A stretch of 64,000 nucleotides of DNA from Paenibacillus pasadenensis DSM 19293. GTDB taxonomy: Bacteria; Bacillota; Bacilli; Paenibacillales; Paenibacillaceae. The position numbers were made by a program, and so were the translations under genes. Location of the stretch: positions 1 through 64,000 of the forward strand of contig NZ_AULW01000036.1 of assembly GCF_000422485.1 (NCBI RefSeq). Reading direction: 5' to 3'. The notes beneath the pieces are model-generated. The model was not told the origin of the DNA and searched no databases. It worked only from the letters and a program-made list of their open reading frames with translations. Below, piece by piece: positions 50,414-58,538 of the stretch (position 1 is its first letter; each line of letters starts with the position of its first letter).

Positions 50414-53280
50414 TGAAGGGATTCTCTGCCGCGCGACCGATCGTCGTGGACGGCTATTGGAACGGCAGCGGCATCGTGCTTCAAGCCGAGGACGCAGGCG
50501 AGCTCGAAGCCCGGCTCAAGGATCTGCTGTTCGCCTGGCATGTGCCTTCCTGGTACGGCGCCGACATCGACTACGTCGAGTCCGACCCGACGCGCAAGGC
50601 GAAGCCGATGCTGCTGCGGCCGCTGACGGCGCTCGACTACCTGCTGTCGCCGCGGCCGGTGCGCATGCTCGCGCTCGGCTGGTCCAGCCAGGCGCAGGAG
50701 CTTCGCGCCGGCGCGATCCGCATCCGCGAAGCGCTCGAGAGCGGCGGCTTCGAGCCGGACTGGAGCCGCTGGACGGACGGAGCGCGCGGCTGGCGCTTCC
50801 GCGACGAAGCGGGCCGGACGGCGGAGGCTCCGTCGTGGCTGTCCGCCTGGCTCGGCGCCTGCGTCGAGCAGCTGCTCGACGAGGATGCGGGCGCGCAGGC
50901 GGCCTGGAGCGGCCTCGCCCGGGCGCTCGGCCCGGCGCTGGAGCGCCGGTCGCCGGACGAGGAGGACTGGTACATCGGCCTCGGGCTCAAGCAGGACCGG
51001 TTCCCGTTCCGCATCGCGCTGCAGCTCGCTGAGCCCGGCGATGACGGCGTCTGGCGGCTGCGAGCCGCGCTGCGCGGACGCGCGGCGGACGCCGGCTGGA
51101 TCCCGCTGGAGCGCGGCGCCAGACCGGGCAGCTGGCGTCCGGCCGCAGGCTCGGAGCTGAGCCTGCCGGAGGAATGGCTGCCGCTGCTGGAGGAGCGCCT
51201 CGCCAAGGAAGAAGGCAAGTGGCGCACGGCGCTGCCGGATTGGAGCGGCGACGACGAGATGGTCAAGCGCGAGCTGGCGGACGAGGAGGCGTGGCGCTTC
51301 CTGGAGCAGGCGAGCCTGCAGCTGCTCGATGCCGGAGCGGCGGTGCTGCTGCCCGGCTGGTGGGAATCGGTGCGCAAGCGCCGCGTGCGGCTCAAGGCGA
51401 AGCTGCGCTCCGCCGCCGGCTCGGCGGAGCAGCCGATGTTCGGCCTGTCGCAGATCGTGCAGTTCGACTGGAAGCTGGCTCTCGGCGGCGCCGACCTTTC
51501 GGAGGAGGAGTTCATGCAGCTCGCGGCGCAGAACAAGCGGCTCATGAAGATCGACGGCGAGTGGGTCCATCTCCATCCGGAGGACATCACCCGCATCCGC
51601 AGCTGGATCAAGAAGAACGGCGGCAAGAAAGGTCTCAGCTTCCGCGAGATCATGCAGATGCATCTGCAGGGCGGGATCGTCCTGAACGAGGAGGCCGAGG
51701 AAGGCGAGGAGCTGCTCAAGGCGGAGGTGGAGCTGAACGCCCATCTGGAGCAGCTGATGAACCGGCTGCAGGACACGTCCGAGCTGCCGCTCGTCGACGT
51801 GCCCGACTCGTTCCGCGGGCAGCTTCGGCCGTATCAGCACCAAGGCGTGTCGTGGCTCGCGTTCCTGCGGCGGTTCGGCCTCGGCGCGACGCTGGCGGAC
51901 GATATGGGCCTGGGCAAGACGATCCAGTTCACCGCCTATCTGCTTCATGTCAAGGAATCCGGCGCCGCGGCCGGAGAGCCGGCGCGGCCGTCGCTGCTCA
52001 TCTGTCCGACGTCGGTCATCGGCAACTGGGAAAAGGAGCTGCAGCGCTTCGCGCCGGGACTCGAGGTGCGGCTGCATTACGGTCCGCGCCGCGCGCGCGG
52101 CAAGGAAGCCTTCCAGGAGTTCGCGGCCGGCGCCGATCTCGTCATCACGTCCTACGCGCTGACGTCGCTCGACGAGGAGGAGCTGAGCGGCTTCGAATGG
52201 GAGAGCCTCTGCCTCGACGAGGCGCAGAACATCAAGAACGTCTATACGAAGCAGTCGTCGGCGATCCGCGGCTTGCCGAGCCGCCACCGCATCGCGCTGA
52301 CCGGCACGCCGATGGAGAACCGGCTGAGCGAGCTGTGGTCGATCTACGATTTTGCCAATCCGGGCTATCTCGGCACGCTGCCGGAGTTCCGGCGAGCCGT
52401 CATCCTGCCGATCGAGAGGGACCGCGACGCGGAGCGCATCGCCTCGCTGCAGCGGCGGATCAAGCCGTTCATGCTGCGCCGGCTCAAGAAGGACCCGGCG
52501 ATCCAGCTGTCGCTGCCGGAGAAGAACGAAGGCCAGGTGTACGTGACGCTGACGGCCGAGCAAGGCGCGCTGTACGAGACGATCGTCTCCGAGCTGCTCG
52601 AGAAGCTCGACACGCTCGCGCCGATGCAGCGCCGCGGCCTGATCCTCGCCTCGATCACGAGGCTCAAGCAGGTGTGCGACCATCCGGCGCTGCTGCTCGG
52701 AGAGGACGCGGCGACCGGGGACTGGTCGCCGGAGCGCTCCGCCAAGCTGATGCGGCTGGTCGAGATGTGCGAGGAGATCGCCGCCGAGGGCGAGCGCGCG
52801 CTCATCTTCACGCAGTTCGTCGACATGGGCGCGGCGCTGCAGCGGCTGCTGGAAAAGCGGCTCGCCCTGCCGGTGCCGTATCTGCATGGCGGCGTGCCCA
52901 AGGCGCGGCGCGACGAGATGATCGAGGCGTTCCAGGATCCGGAGCGGCCGCATGGAGCGTTCGTGCTCTCGCTCAAGGCCGGGGGCACTGGCCTCAATCT
53001 GACGGAGGCGAACCATGTATTCCACTTCGACCGCTGGTGGAATCCCGCCGTCGAGAACCAGGCGACGGATCGCGCGTTCCGGATCGGCCAGCGGCGCCAG
53101 GTGCAGGTGCATAAGTTCGTCGCGCTGGGCACGCTTGAGGAGCGAATCCACGAGATGATCGAGCGCAAGCAGTCGCTGAGCGAGCAGGTCGTCAGCCAGT
53201 CCGAGCAATGGATCACCGAGCTGTCGAACGAGGAGCTGCGGGAAATTTTCACGCTCCGCAAGGAGTGGCTCGAGAGCTGA
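50410..53280 (+). CDS. ywqA: SNF2-family ATP-dependent helicase/translocase (YwqA-like)
   Basis: A 956-residue SWI2/SNF2 ATPase. After a roughly 460-residue N-terminal region (with FGLSQIVQFDWKLALGG and FREIMQMHLQGG, typical of bacterial SNF2 proteins) come the helicase motifs: LADDMGLGKTIQ (Walker A, about 496-507), LDEAQNI (motif II, Asp603), LTGTPMENRLSELW (III), LKAGGTGLNLTEANHVFHFD and QATDRAFRIGQ (V and VI). It should move along double-stranded DNA and help repair or remodel protein-DNA complexes. The start overlaps the preceding stop (ATGA), and a small ORF follows after 25 bases. The two-gene order SWIM then SNF2 matches ywqB-ywqA. Confidence 0.93.
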   Translation: MMKGFSAARPIVVDGYWNGSGIVLQAEDAGELEARLKDLLFAWHVPSWYGADIDYVESDPTRKAKPMLLRPLTALDYLLSPRPVRMLALGWSSQAQELRAGAIRIREALESGGFEPDWSRWTDGARGWRFRDEAGRTAEAPSWLSAWLGACVEQLLDEDAGAQAAWSGLARALGPALERRSPDEEDWYIGLGLKQDRFPFRIALQLAEPGDDGVWRLRAALRGRAADAGWIPLERGARPGSWRPAAGSELSLPEEWLPLLEERLAKEEGKWRTALPDWSGDDEMVKRELADEEAWRFLEQASLQLLDAGAAVLLPGWWESVRKRRVRLKAKLRSAAGSAEQPMFGLSQIVQFDWKLALGGADLSEEEFMQLAAQNKRLMKIDGEWVHLHPEDITRIRSWIKKNGGKKGLSFREIMQMHLQGGIVLNEEAEEGEELLKAEVELNAHLEQLMNRLQDTSELPLVDVPDSFRGQLRPYQHQGVSWLAFLRRFGLGATLADDMGLGKTIQFTAYLLHVKESGAAAGEPARPSLLICPTSVIGNWEKELQRFAPGLEVRLHYGPRRARGKEAFQEFAAGADLVITSYALTSLDEEELSGFEWESLCLDEAQNIKNVYTKQSSAIRGLPSRHRIALTGTPMENRLSELWSIYDFANPGYLGTLPEFRRAVILPIERDRDAERIASLQRRIKPFMLRRLKKDPAIQLSLPEKNEGQVYVTLTAEQGALYETIVSELLEKLDTLAPMQRRGLILASITRLKQVCDHPALLLGEDAATGDWSPERSAKLMRLVEMCEEIAAEGERALIFTQFVDMGAALQRLLEKRLALPVPYLHGGVPKARRDEMIEAFQDPERPHGAFVLSLKAGGTGLNLTEANHVFHFDRWWNPAVENQATDRAFRIGQRRQVQVHKFVALGTLEERIHEMIERKQSLSEQVVSQSEQWITELSNEELREIFTLRKEWLES

Positions 53281-53305
53281 GCAGCGGCCAGAGGAGGGGG
53301 GCAGC

Positions 53306-53473
53306 ATGATGGAAGACGAACTCGATCCGCGTCCGGGCCGTCCCGCTCCGATGCAGGACGGAGCCGGGCCGGACGCGCAGGCGCAGCCGGCGGCGGCCGA
53401 AGCGCTTCCCCCCGAGTGGGAGGCGTTCTACGAGGCGGTCCGCCAGGCGGCGCGCCGCCTCGGGCAGCGCTAG
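53306..53473 (+). CDS. Small 55-residue protein in the SWIM/SNF2 operon
   Basis: This short frame has an ideal ribosome binding site (AGGAGGGGGG) ending 4 bases before ATG 53306 and starts 25 bases after the helicase stop. The product is acidic and Pro/Ala-rich in its first two thirds (MMEDELDPRPGRPAP) and ends in a predicted amphipathic helix (WEAFYEAVRQAARRLGQR). I do not recognise it. It ends 18 bases before the operon terminator, so it is transcribed with the helicase. A small helicase-associated peptide is one possibility. Confidence 0.65.
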   Translation: MMEDELDPRPGRPAPMQDGAGPDAQAQPAAAEALPPEWEAFYEAVRQAARRLGQR

Positions 53474-53491
53474 CGCGCAGGACTGCAATAA

Positions 53492-53531
53492 GGCTTCGAA
53501 TGCCGGCTGAGCCGGCGTTCGAGGCCTTTTT
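53492..53531 (+). terminator. Terminator of the SWIM/SNF2 operon
   Basis: GGC.TCGAATGCCGGC pairs with GCCGGCGTTCGAGGCC around TGA, followed by TTTTTT. Confidence 0.9.
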
Positions 53532-53551
53532 TACAATACAAATCTATCCCT

Positions 53552-53621
53552 TGACAGTCTATTTTTCATCCTGCAAGCCGCTTGCCGTTCGCCTATAATG
53601 AAAACAAGACATAGACTGTCA
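53552..53621 (+). promoter_or_regulatory. Promoter region of sensor set 3 with a split 11-bp inverted repeat
   Basis: TGACAGTCTAT (53552-53562) and ATAGACTGTCA (53611-53621) are exact reverse complements 48 bases apart. They flank a perfect -10 box TATAAT (53594-53599). Just downstream, AGACA and TGTCT bracket the ribosome binding site AGGGGAGG (53632-53646). This looks like a paired operator for the AraC-type regulator of the same operon. Confidence 0.65.
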
Positions 53622-53648
53622 CGCGGTCAGACAAGGGGAGGTCTGTCT

Positions 53649-55001
53649 ATGGGCAAAAAAGGGCTGCAAGCGCTGCTGGCGCTCGTTCTGCTGCTCGGTC
53701 CGGCCGGCTGCTTCGGCGGCGGAGCGGGCGAGTCCGCCAATCAAGCCGAAGGCGGAGAAGGTTCGGCGGAGGGCGGCGCGTCGCATGTCAATCTGACGAT
53801 CCGCCATACGCAGATCAAGCAGTCGGTCAAAGCCCGGCTGAAGATTCTGCAGGACGTGCTCGACGAGACGGAACGGCAAAATCCGGGCCTCAAGTTCCAG
53901 CTCGAGGGCATCGACGAGATCATCAATCGCGATCAGAAGCTGAAGGCGGAGATGGCGACGGGCTCTACGCCGGACATCTTCGAGGTGTTCGGCGGCTCGG
54001 ACCTGCGGCTGTACGTCAAGGCGCAGCGCCTGCTCGACCTGACGCCGATCATCGAGGAGCTCGGCATCGGCCAGCAGTTCCAAAGCCTCGAGGAGTTCAC
54101 GGTCGACGGCCGCGTCTACGGCTTGCCGTTCGGCGGCTACAGCGAGGCGATCTACTACAACAAGCGGATCTTCCGCGAGCTCGGGCTCGCCGTTCCGGCG
54201 ACGTGGGAGCAGCTGATGGAGGCGTGCGAGCGCATCCGGCAGGCCGGCTACAGTCCGTTCGCGCTGTCGGCCAAGGATCCTTGGCTGGCCGGCATGATGT
54301 GGAACACGATCATGGACCGGCATGCGGGCACGGACAAGCTGCGGGCGATCGCCTCCGGCAAGGCCAAGTGGACCGATCCCGACGTGCTCGCCGGCTTCCA
54401 GGCGTATGCCGAGATCGTGGACAAGAGGTATTTCCCGGCCGACGCGCTCAGCCAGGAGGAGAAGCAGCAGGCCAAGGACCTGCTGACCGGCAAGGCGGCG
54501 ATGCTGTTCACCGGCACCTGGGATCTCGCCGGCTTGACCGACGACAACGCCGGGCCGTACAAAAACGACATCGGCTACTTCAGCTTCCCTTCGGTGACGG
54601 GGGGCAAGGGCGATCCCGGCGCGCTCAACGCCGGCTACTCCAACGGCTTCGGCTTCTCGTCGAGCTTGAGCGGGGACCAGCGGCAGATGGTCAAAAGCTT
54701 CATCCGCAATTATTTCAACGAGCAGGTGCAGAAGCGGATCCTGCTGGAGGACAAGACGCTGCCGTCGATGAAGCTGAGCGACTACGCGGGCATCGATCCG
54801 CTCATCTCGGAGGTGCTGCAGGTCGTGGGCAACGCGAGCCGCTCGTTCCCGGCGTTCGACTCCATCTTTTCCCCGCGCATGAACGCGGAGATCGGCATCG
54901 GGCTGCAGGAGCTGATCGGGCAGGTCAAGACGCCGGAGCAGGTCGCCAAGGACCTGCAGCAGCTGCAGGAGAGCGAGCCTTCGCCCGGCGGCGGCAGCTG
55001 A
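53649..55001 (+). CDS. Extracellular solute-binding lipoprotein, family 1 (set 3)
   Basis: A 450-residue lipoprotein: signal peptide with LLLGPAGC (Cys at about 21), Gly/Glu-rich linker, then a sugar-binding domain with LKILQDVLDETERQNPGLKF, the canonical DIFEVFGGSDLR, VYGLPFGGYSEAIYYNKRIF and LTGKAAMLFTGTWDLAG. AGGGGAGG lies 8 bases before ATG 53649. It heads an operon of binding protein, kinase and regulator with a GH3 enzyme downstream; there is no permease. It may be both a sensor partner and a transport protein sharing another permease. Confidence 0.9.
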   Translation: MGKKGLQALLALVLLLGPAGCFGGGAGESANQAEGGEGSAEGGASHVNLTIRHTQIKQSVKARLKILQDVLDETERQNPGLKFQLEGIDEIINRDQKLKAEMATGSTPDIFEVFGGSDLRLYVKAQRLLDLTPIIEELGIGQQFQSLEEFTVDGRVYGLPFGGYSEAIYYNKRIFRELGLAVPATWEQLMEACERIRQAGYSPFALSAKDPWLAGMMWNTIMDRHAGTDKLRAIASGKAKWTDPDVLAGFQAYAEIVDKRYFPADALSQEEKQQAKDLLTGKAAMLFTGTWDLAGLTDDNAGPYKNDIGYFSFPSVTGGKGDPGALNAGYSNGFGFSSSLSGDQRQMVKSFIRNYFNEQVQKRILLEDKTLPSMKLSDYAGIDPLISEVLQVVGNASRSFPAFDSIFSPRMNAEIGIGLQELIGQVKTPEQVAKDLQQLQESEPSPGGGS

Positions 55002-55031
55002 CGAACACCTTAGAGAGGAGCTGGAGAGGCC

Positions 55032-56828
55032 GTGAACCTGAGACCGAAGCTGCTGCTCGCCTTCATCCTGCTCATCGTCGTGCCGGTTGCAGCGTCGGGC
55101 GTCGTGTCCTTCCTGTATTACGAGCATCTGATCGAGAAAAAATACAACGAGCAGACAGAGCTGACGATGAATGCGGTCGGCCGCAACATCACGAACTTTT
55201 TCGACGAAATGAACCGCTTGACGGACGTGAACCTGACCAGCTCGGTCGTCCAGCATACGCTTAAGATCAACGCCGATCCGGACGGAGGAGCCAGCTCTCT
55301 GATCGCGATCGGCATGGCCGAGAAGGAGATGGGACCGCTGCTGTTCCAGAATCCGGCCATCAGCTATATCGCCCTCTACGCCAACAACGGCGCGCTGTTC
55401 CGCTCGACGCGGAACGATCCGACGACGTTCAAGCCGATCGCCTACGACAAGCTGAGGCTCCATCCCTCCTATGAGGAGGCGGTCAAGCTCAACGCCAAGC
55501 CGCTCTGGATCGGCCCCTACGAGCAGGAGGAGCTGACGGGCAAGGAGTTCACGCTGTTCACTCAGATGCGCCTCGTCAAGGACCGGGAAAGCCTGAGCGA
55601 TCTGGGCATCATGGTCACCCAGTTCAAGTCGTCGGGCGTGGACGAGATCCTCACCGACTTCAAGGGCAGCGAGGACGACGGCTCGCGCTATTACATCCTC
55701 AACCGCAACGGGCTCGTGCTGCTCGACAGCGAGACGGATATGGAGGGCAGCTACATCAGCAGCTCCAGCTACGCGTCGGCGAGCCCCGGCACGCCTTATG
55801 TGAGCGGGCGGGCGGAGTTCCTCCATACCGACAGCCTCGTCTCCTCGTACTGGCTCGGCATCAACGACTGGATGCTCGTGTCGGCCAAGCCGTGGAGCTC
55901 GCTCATGAGCGAGAACGTCGCCTTTGTCAAATGGATCAGCCTGCTGACGGGCCTCAGCCTGCTGTCCGCGGTGCTGTTCAACGTCTTTTTCGTCAACCGG
56001 GTCGCCAAGTCGATCATCCGCGTCGTGCGCAAGATGCGGCTCGTCGAGCAGGGCCTGCTCGACATCCGGGTGCCGGTGCAGGGCAAGGACGAGACGGTGC
56101 TGCTCGGCAACAGCTTCAACAGCATGACCGAGCGGCTCGGCCGGCTGCTGACCGAGGTGCGGGAGGAGCAGATCCGCAAGCAGCGGGCGGAAATGATGCT
56201 CATGCAGGCGCAGATCAAGCCGCATTTCCTGTTCAACACGCTGGAGTCGATCAACGCGCTGGCCGCGCAGAACGAAGGCGGCAAGATCATGCTCATGGTG
56301 CGCCGGCTCAGCCAGCTGCTGCGCACGAGCATGCATCAGAAGGAAGAGATCACCGTGCACGAGGAGCTCGAGCATGTCCGCAGCTACCTCGAGATCCAGA
56401 AATACCGGTTCGAGGATCTGTTCTCGTACGGGATGGAAGTCGACGAGGACGCGCGCGAATATCGCATCCTCAAGCTGACGCTGCAGCCGCTCGTGGAGAA
56501 CAGCATCCAGCACGGCTTCGACGGGCTGGAGCGTCCCGGCGTCATCTCGGTGCGGGTCGAGCTGCGTCCGAACGCCATCGTGCTGACGGTCGAGGACAAC
56601 GGAATCGGCATGGACGGACCGACGCTGCGGCGCGTGGCCGAGGGCAAGAAGGACGAGAAGTGGAGCCCGATGGAAGACGGGGAGCGGGGCGGACTCGGCC
56701 TGCGCAACGTGGCGGACCGGCTGCGGATCCACTACGGCCCTTCCTACGGCATGATGATCTGCAGCAGCCCCGGCGAGGGGACGATCATCCGCTGTACGAT
56801 ACCGCGCAATAAGGGGGATCTCGAATGA
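55032..56828 (+). CDS. YesM-type sensor histidine kinase (set 3)
   Basis: Membrane kinase of 598 residues: helix one (LLLAFILLIVVPVAASGVVSF, about 6-26), an extracellular sensor, helix two near residue 295-315 (ending LFNVFFVNR), a HAMP-type linker, and the kinase core with QIKPHFLFNTLES (His398), PLVENSIQHGFDG and GLGLRNVADRLRI. Start is GTG 55032 with GAGAGG close upstream, 30 bases after the binding-protein gene. The stop overlaps the regulator start. The role is as in sets 1 and 2, with the binding protein as probable ligand presenter. Confidence 0.92.
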   Translation: MNLRPKLLLAFILLIVVPVAASGVVSFLYYEHLIEKKYNEQTELTMNAVGRNITNFFDEMNRLTDVNLTSSVVQHTLKINADPDGGASSLIAIGMAEKEMGPLLFQNPAISYIALYANNGALFRSTRNDPTTFKPIAYDKLRLHPSYEEAVKLNAKPLWIGPYEQEELTGKEFTLFTQMRLVKDRESLSDLGIMVTQFKSSGVDEILTDFKGSEDDGSRYYILNRNGLVLLDSETDMEGSYISSSSYASASPGTPYVSGRAEFLHTDSLVSSYWLGINDWMLVSAKPWSSLMSENVAFVKWISLLTGLSLLSAVLFNVFFVNRVAKSIIRVVRKMRLVEQGLLDIRVPVQGKDETVLLGNSFNSMTERLGRLLTEVREEQIRKQRAEMMLMQAQIKPHFLFNTLESINALAAQNEGGKIMLMVRRLSQLLRTSMHQKEEITVHEELEHVRSYLEIQKYRFEDLFSYGMEVDEDAREYRILKLTLQPLVENSIQHGFDGLERPGVISVRVELRPNAIVLTVEDNGIGMDGPTLRRVAEGKKDEKWSPMEDGERGGLGLRNVADRLRIHYGPSYGMMICSSPGEGTIIRCTIPRNKGDLE

Positions 56829-58435
56829 CGGGCAAGGTCATGATTGTCGACGACGAGCCGCATATTACGCGCAACCTCGAGAAGGTCATCCCCTGGGAGA
56901 TGCTCGGCCTCGAGGTGGCGGCTACGGCCAAGAACGGTAGGGAGGCGCTGGAGGCGCTGCAGGGCGGCGAGATCGACCTGCTGCTCTGCGACATCCGGAT
57001 GCCGGTCATGGACGGCATGACGCTGGTCAAGACGATCCGCGATGCCGGCATGGATCTGGACATCATCATGCTGTCGGGCTACCAGGATTTCAGCTACACG
57101 CGCACGGCGATCCAGTACGGCGTGCAGGATTATATCCTCAAGCCGATCCCGTACGACGAGCTGACCGGCGTCATCGCCCGCGTCATGAGCCAGCGGCGGG
57201 CCCGGCAGCGGCAGCAGCAGGACGAGCGCGTGCGGATGAACGCCGTGCTCGACCTCGCCAACGAAAAGGTGCTGTTCGACGTGCTCAAGGACTATACCGA
57301 CGTGTCGCACAACCACTGGCTCGTCGCCGAGGACGAGCATGAGCTGAGCGGCCGCTCCTACCTGCTGCTCGTGCTCGACATGGACGCCGGCGCGGAGGAG
57401 GCCAAGGACTGGCGGGAGTGGAACGACAAGGAGCGCAAGCTGTGGAACTTCGCGGTCGCCAACGTGCTGCGCGAGTCGCTGCGGCGCAGCGGCATGCGCC
57501 ATGCCGTCATCCAGATGCGCGACGGCGAATGGTGCGTGCTCGCCGCGATGAAGGAGGGCTATCGGTTCGATCGGGGAGAGACCTCCCAGTGGATTGAAAA
57601 GCTGCTGGAGGAGATCCGGAAGCATGTCAAGCTCAGCCTGCATGCCGGCGTCTGGGGCGATCTGGTCGACATGAAGGGGCTGTCGACCGCGTACAAGCGG
57701 GTGCATCGCTCGATGCAGCTCGATCCCGAGGCGGAGCGGATCCGCTTCTTTACGGGGGAGACCTTGCTGCAGAACGTCTCGCATGAGGTGCTCTGGTCGA
57801 GCTCCGAGCGGATCCTCGAGGCGCTCAAGCGCGGCCATGCGCAGGACGTCAACGAGGAGATGAAGCTGCTCTCCTCCCGCCTGCAGTCGCTCGGCACGCC
57901 CGAGCTCGGCCGCATCAAGCCGGTGCTGCACTACTTCGCGCTCCATCTGATGCGCGAGATGAAGGAGATGCAGCTGCTCGGCAAGGAGCAGGAGGAGGCG
58001 CTCTGGCGCAAGCTCGACCGGCGCATCAGCGCCAAGGACCTGCTCAGCGTCATCCGCCAGACGGCGGACGCCGGCTTGGCCGGCTCGAGCGACAAGAAGA
58101 AGCATTCCGAGCGCACGATCGCCGAGGCCAAAGCCTACCTCGACCGCAACCTGTACCGCGACATCGGCGTCGAGGAGGCGGCGACCCGCGTCGGGCTGAG
58201 CACCTCGTATTTCAGCCTGCTGTTCAAGCAGACGTACGGCGAGACGTTCATCGAGTACGTCACGCGCCAGCGCATGGAGAAGGCGAAGCAGCTGCTGGAG
58301 AACACCTCCAAGAGTGTCGCCCAGATCTCCAAGGAGGTCGGCTACTCGGAGCGCCGCTACTTCACCAAGGTCTTCATGAAATATACGGGAGAAAACCCGA
58401 CCGACTTCCGCGCGAGGCTGCAGCAGCCGGGTTGA
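56825..58435 (+). CDS. YesN-type response regulator with AraC DNA-binding domain (set 3)
   Basis: This 536-residue regulator has a receiver domain with KVMIVDDEPHITRNLEKV, the phosphorylation site LLCDIRMPVMDG (Asp56) and the Lys of ILKPIPYD, a long middle region, and a C-terminal AraC double helix-turn-helix (RVGLSTSYFSLLFKQTYGE, EVGYSERRYFTKVFMKY, ending ENPTDFRARL). The start overlaps the kinase stop. It most likely regulates its own operon and the GH3 gene 103 bases downstream. The split 11-bp inverted repeat around the -10 box at 53552-53621 is a natural candidate for its binding site. Confidence 0.92.
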   Translation: MTGKVMIVDDEPHITRNLEKVIPWEMLGLEVAATAKNGREALEALQGGEIDLLLCDIRMPVMDGMTLVKTIRDAGMDLDIIMLSGYQDFSYTRTAIQYGVQDYILKPIPYDELTGVIARVMSQRRARQRQQQDERVRMNAVLDLANEKVLFDVLKDYTDVSHNHWLVAEDEHELSGRSYLLLVLDMDAGAEEAKDWREWNDKERKLWNFAVANVLRESLRRSGMRHAVIQMRDGEWCVLAAMKEGYRFDRGETSQWIEKLLEEIRKHVKLSLHAGVWGDLVDMKGLSTAYKRVHRSMQLDPEAERIRFFTGETLLQNVSHEVLWSSSERILEALKRGHAQDVNEEMKLLSSRLQSLGTPELGRIKPVLHYFALHLMREMKEMQLLGKEQEEALWRKLDRRISAKDLLSVIRQTADAGLAGSSDKKKHSERTIAEAKAYLDRNLYRDIGVEEAATRVGLSTSYFSLLFKQTYGETFIEYVTRQRMEKAKQLLENTSKSVAQISKEVGYSERRYFTKVFMKYTGENPTDFRARLQQPG

Positions 58436-58538
58436 AAAGGCTTAACTCTTCCTAGATTATGATCGCGAGTGCTGGTACAATTAATCGTGATGAACTTTAT
58501 TTCGATCATTTTTCGAAGAGGGGTAGGAAGAAATAATC

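Noticed and set aside
53551-53599. TTGACA and TATAAT as one promoter
   Set aside because: They are 37 bases apart, far too long for a sigma-A promoter; TTGACA is instead part of the inverted repeat.
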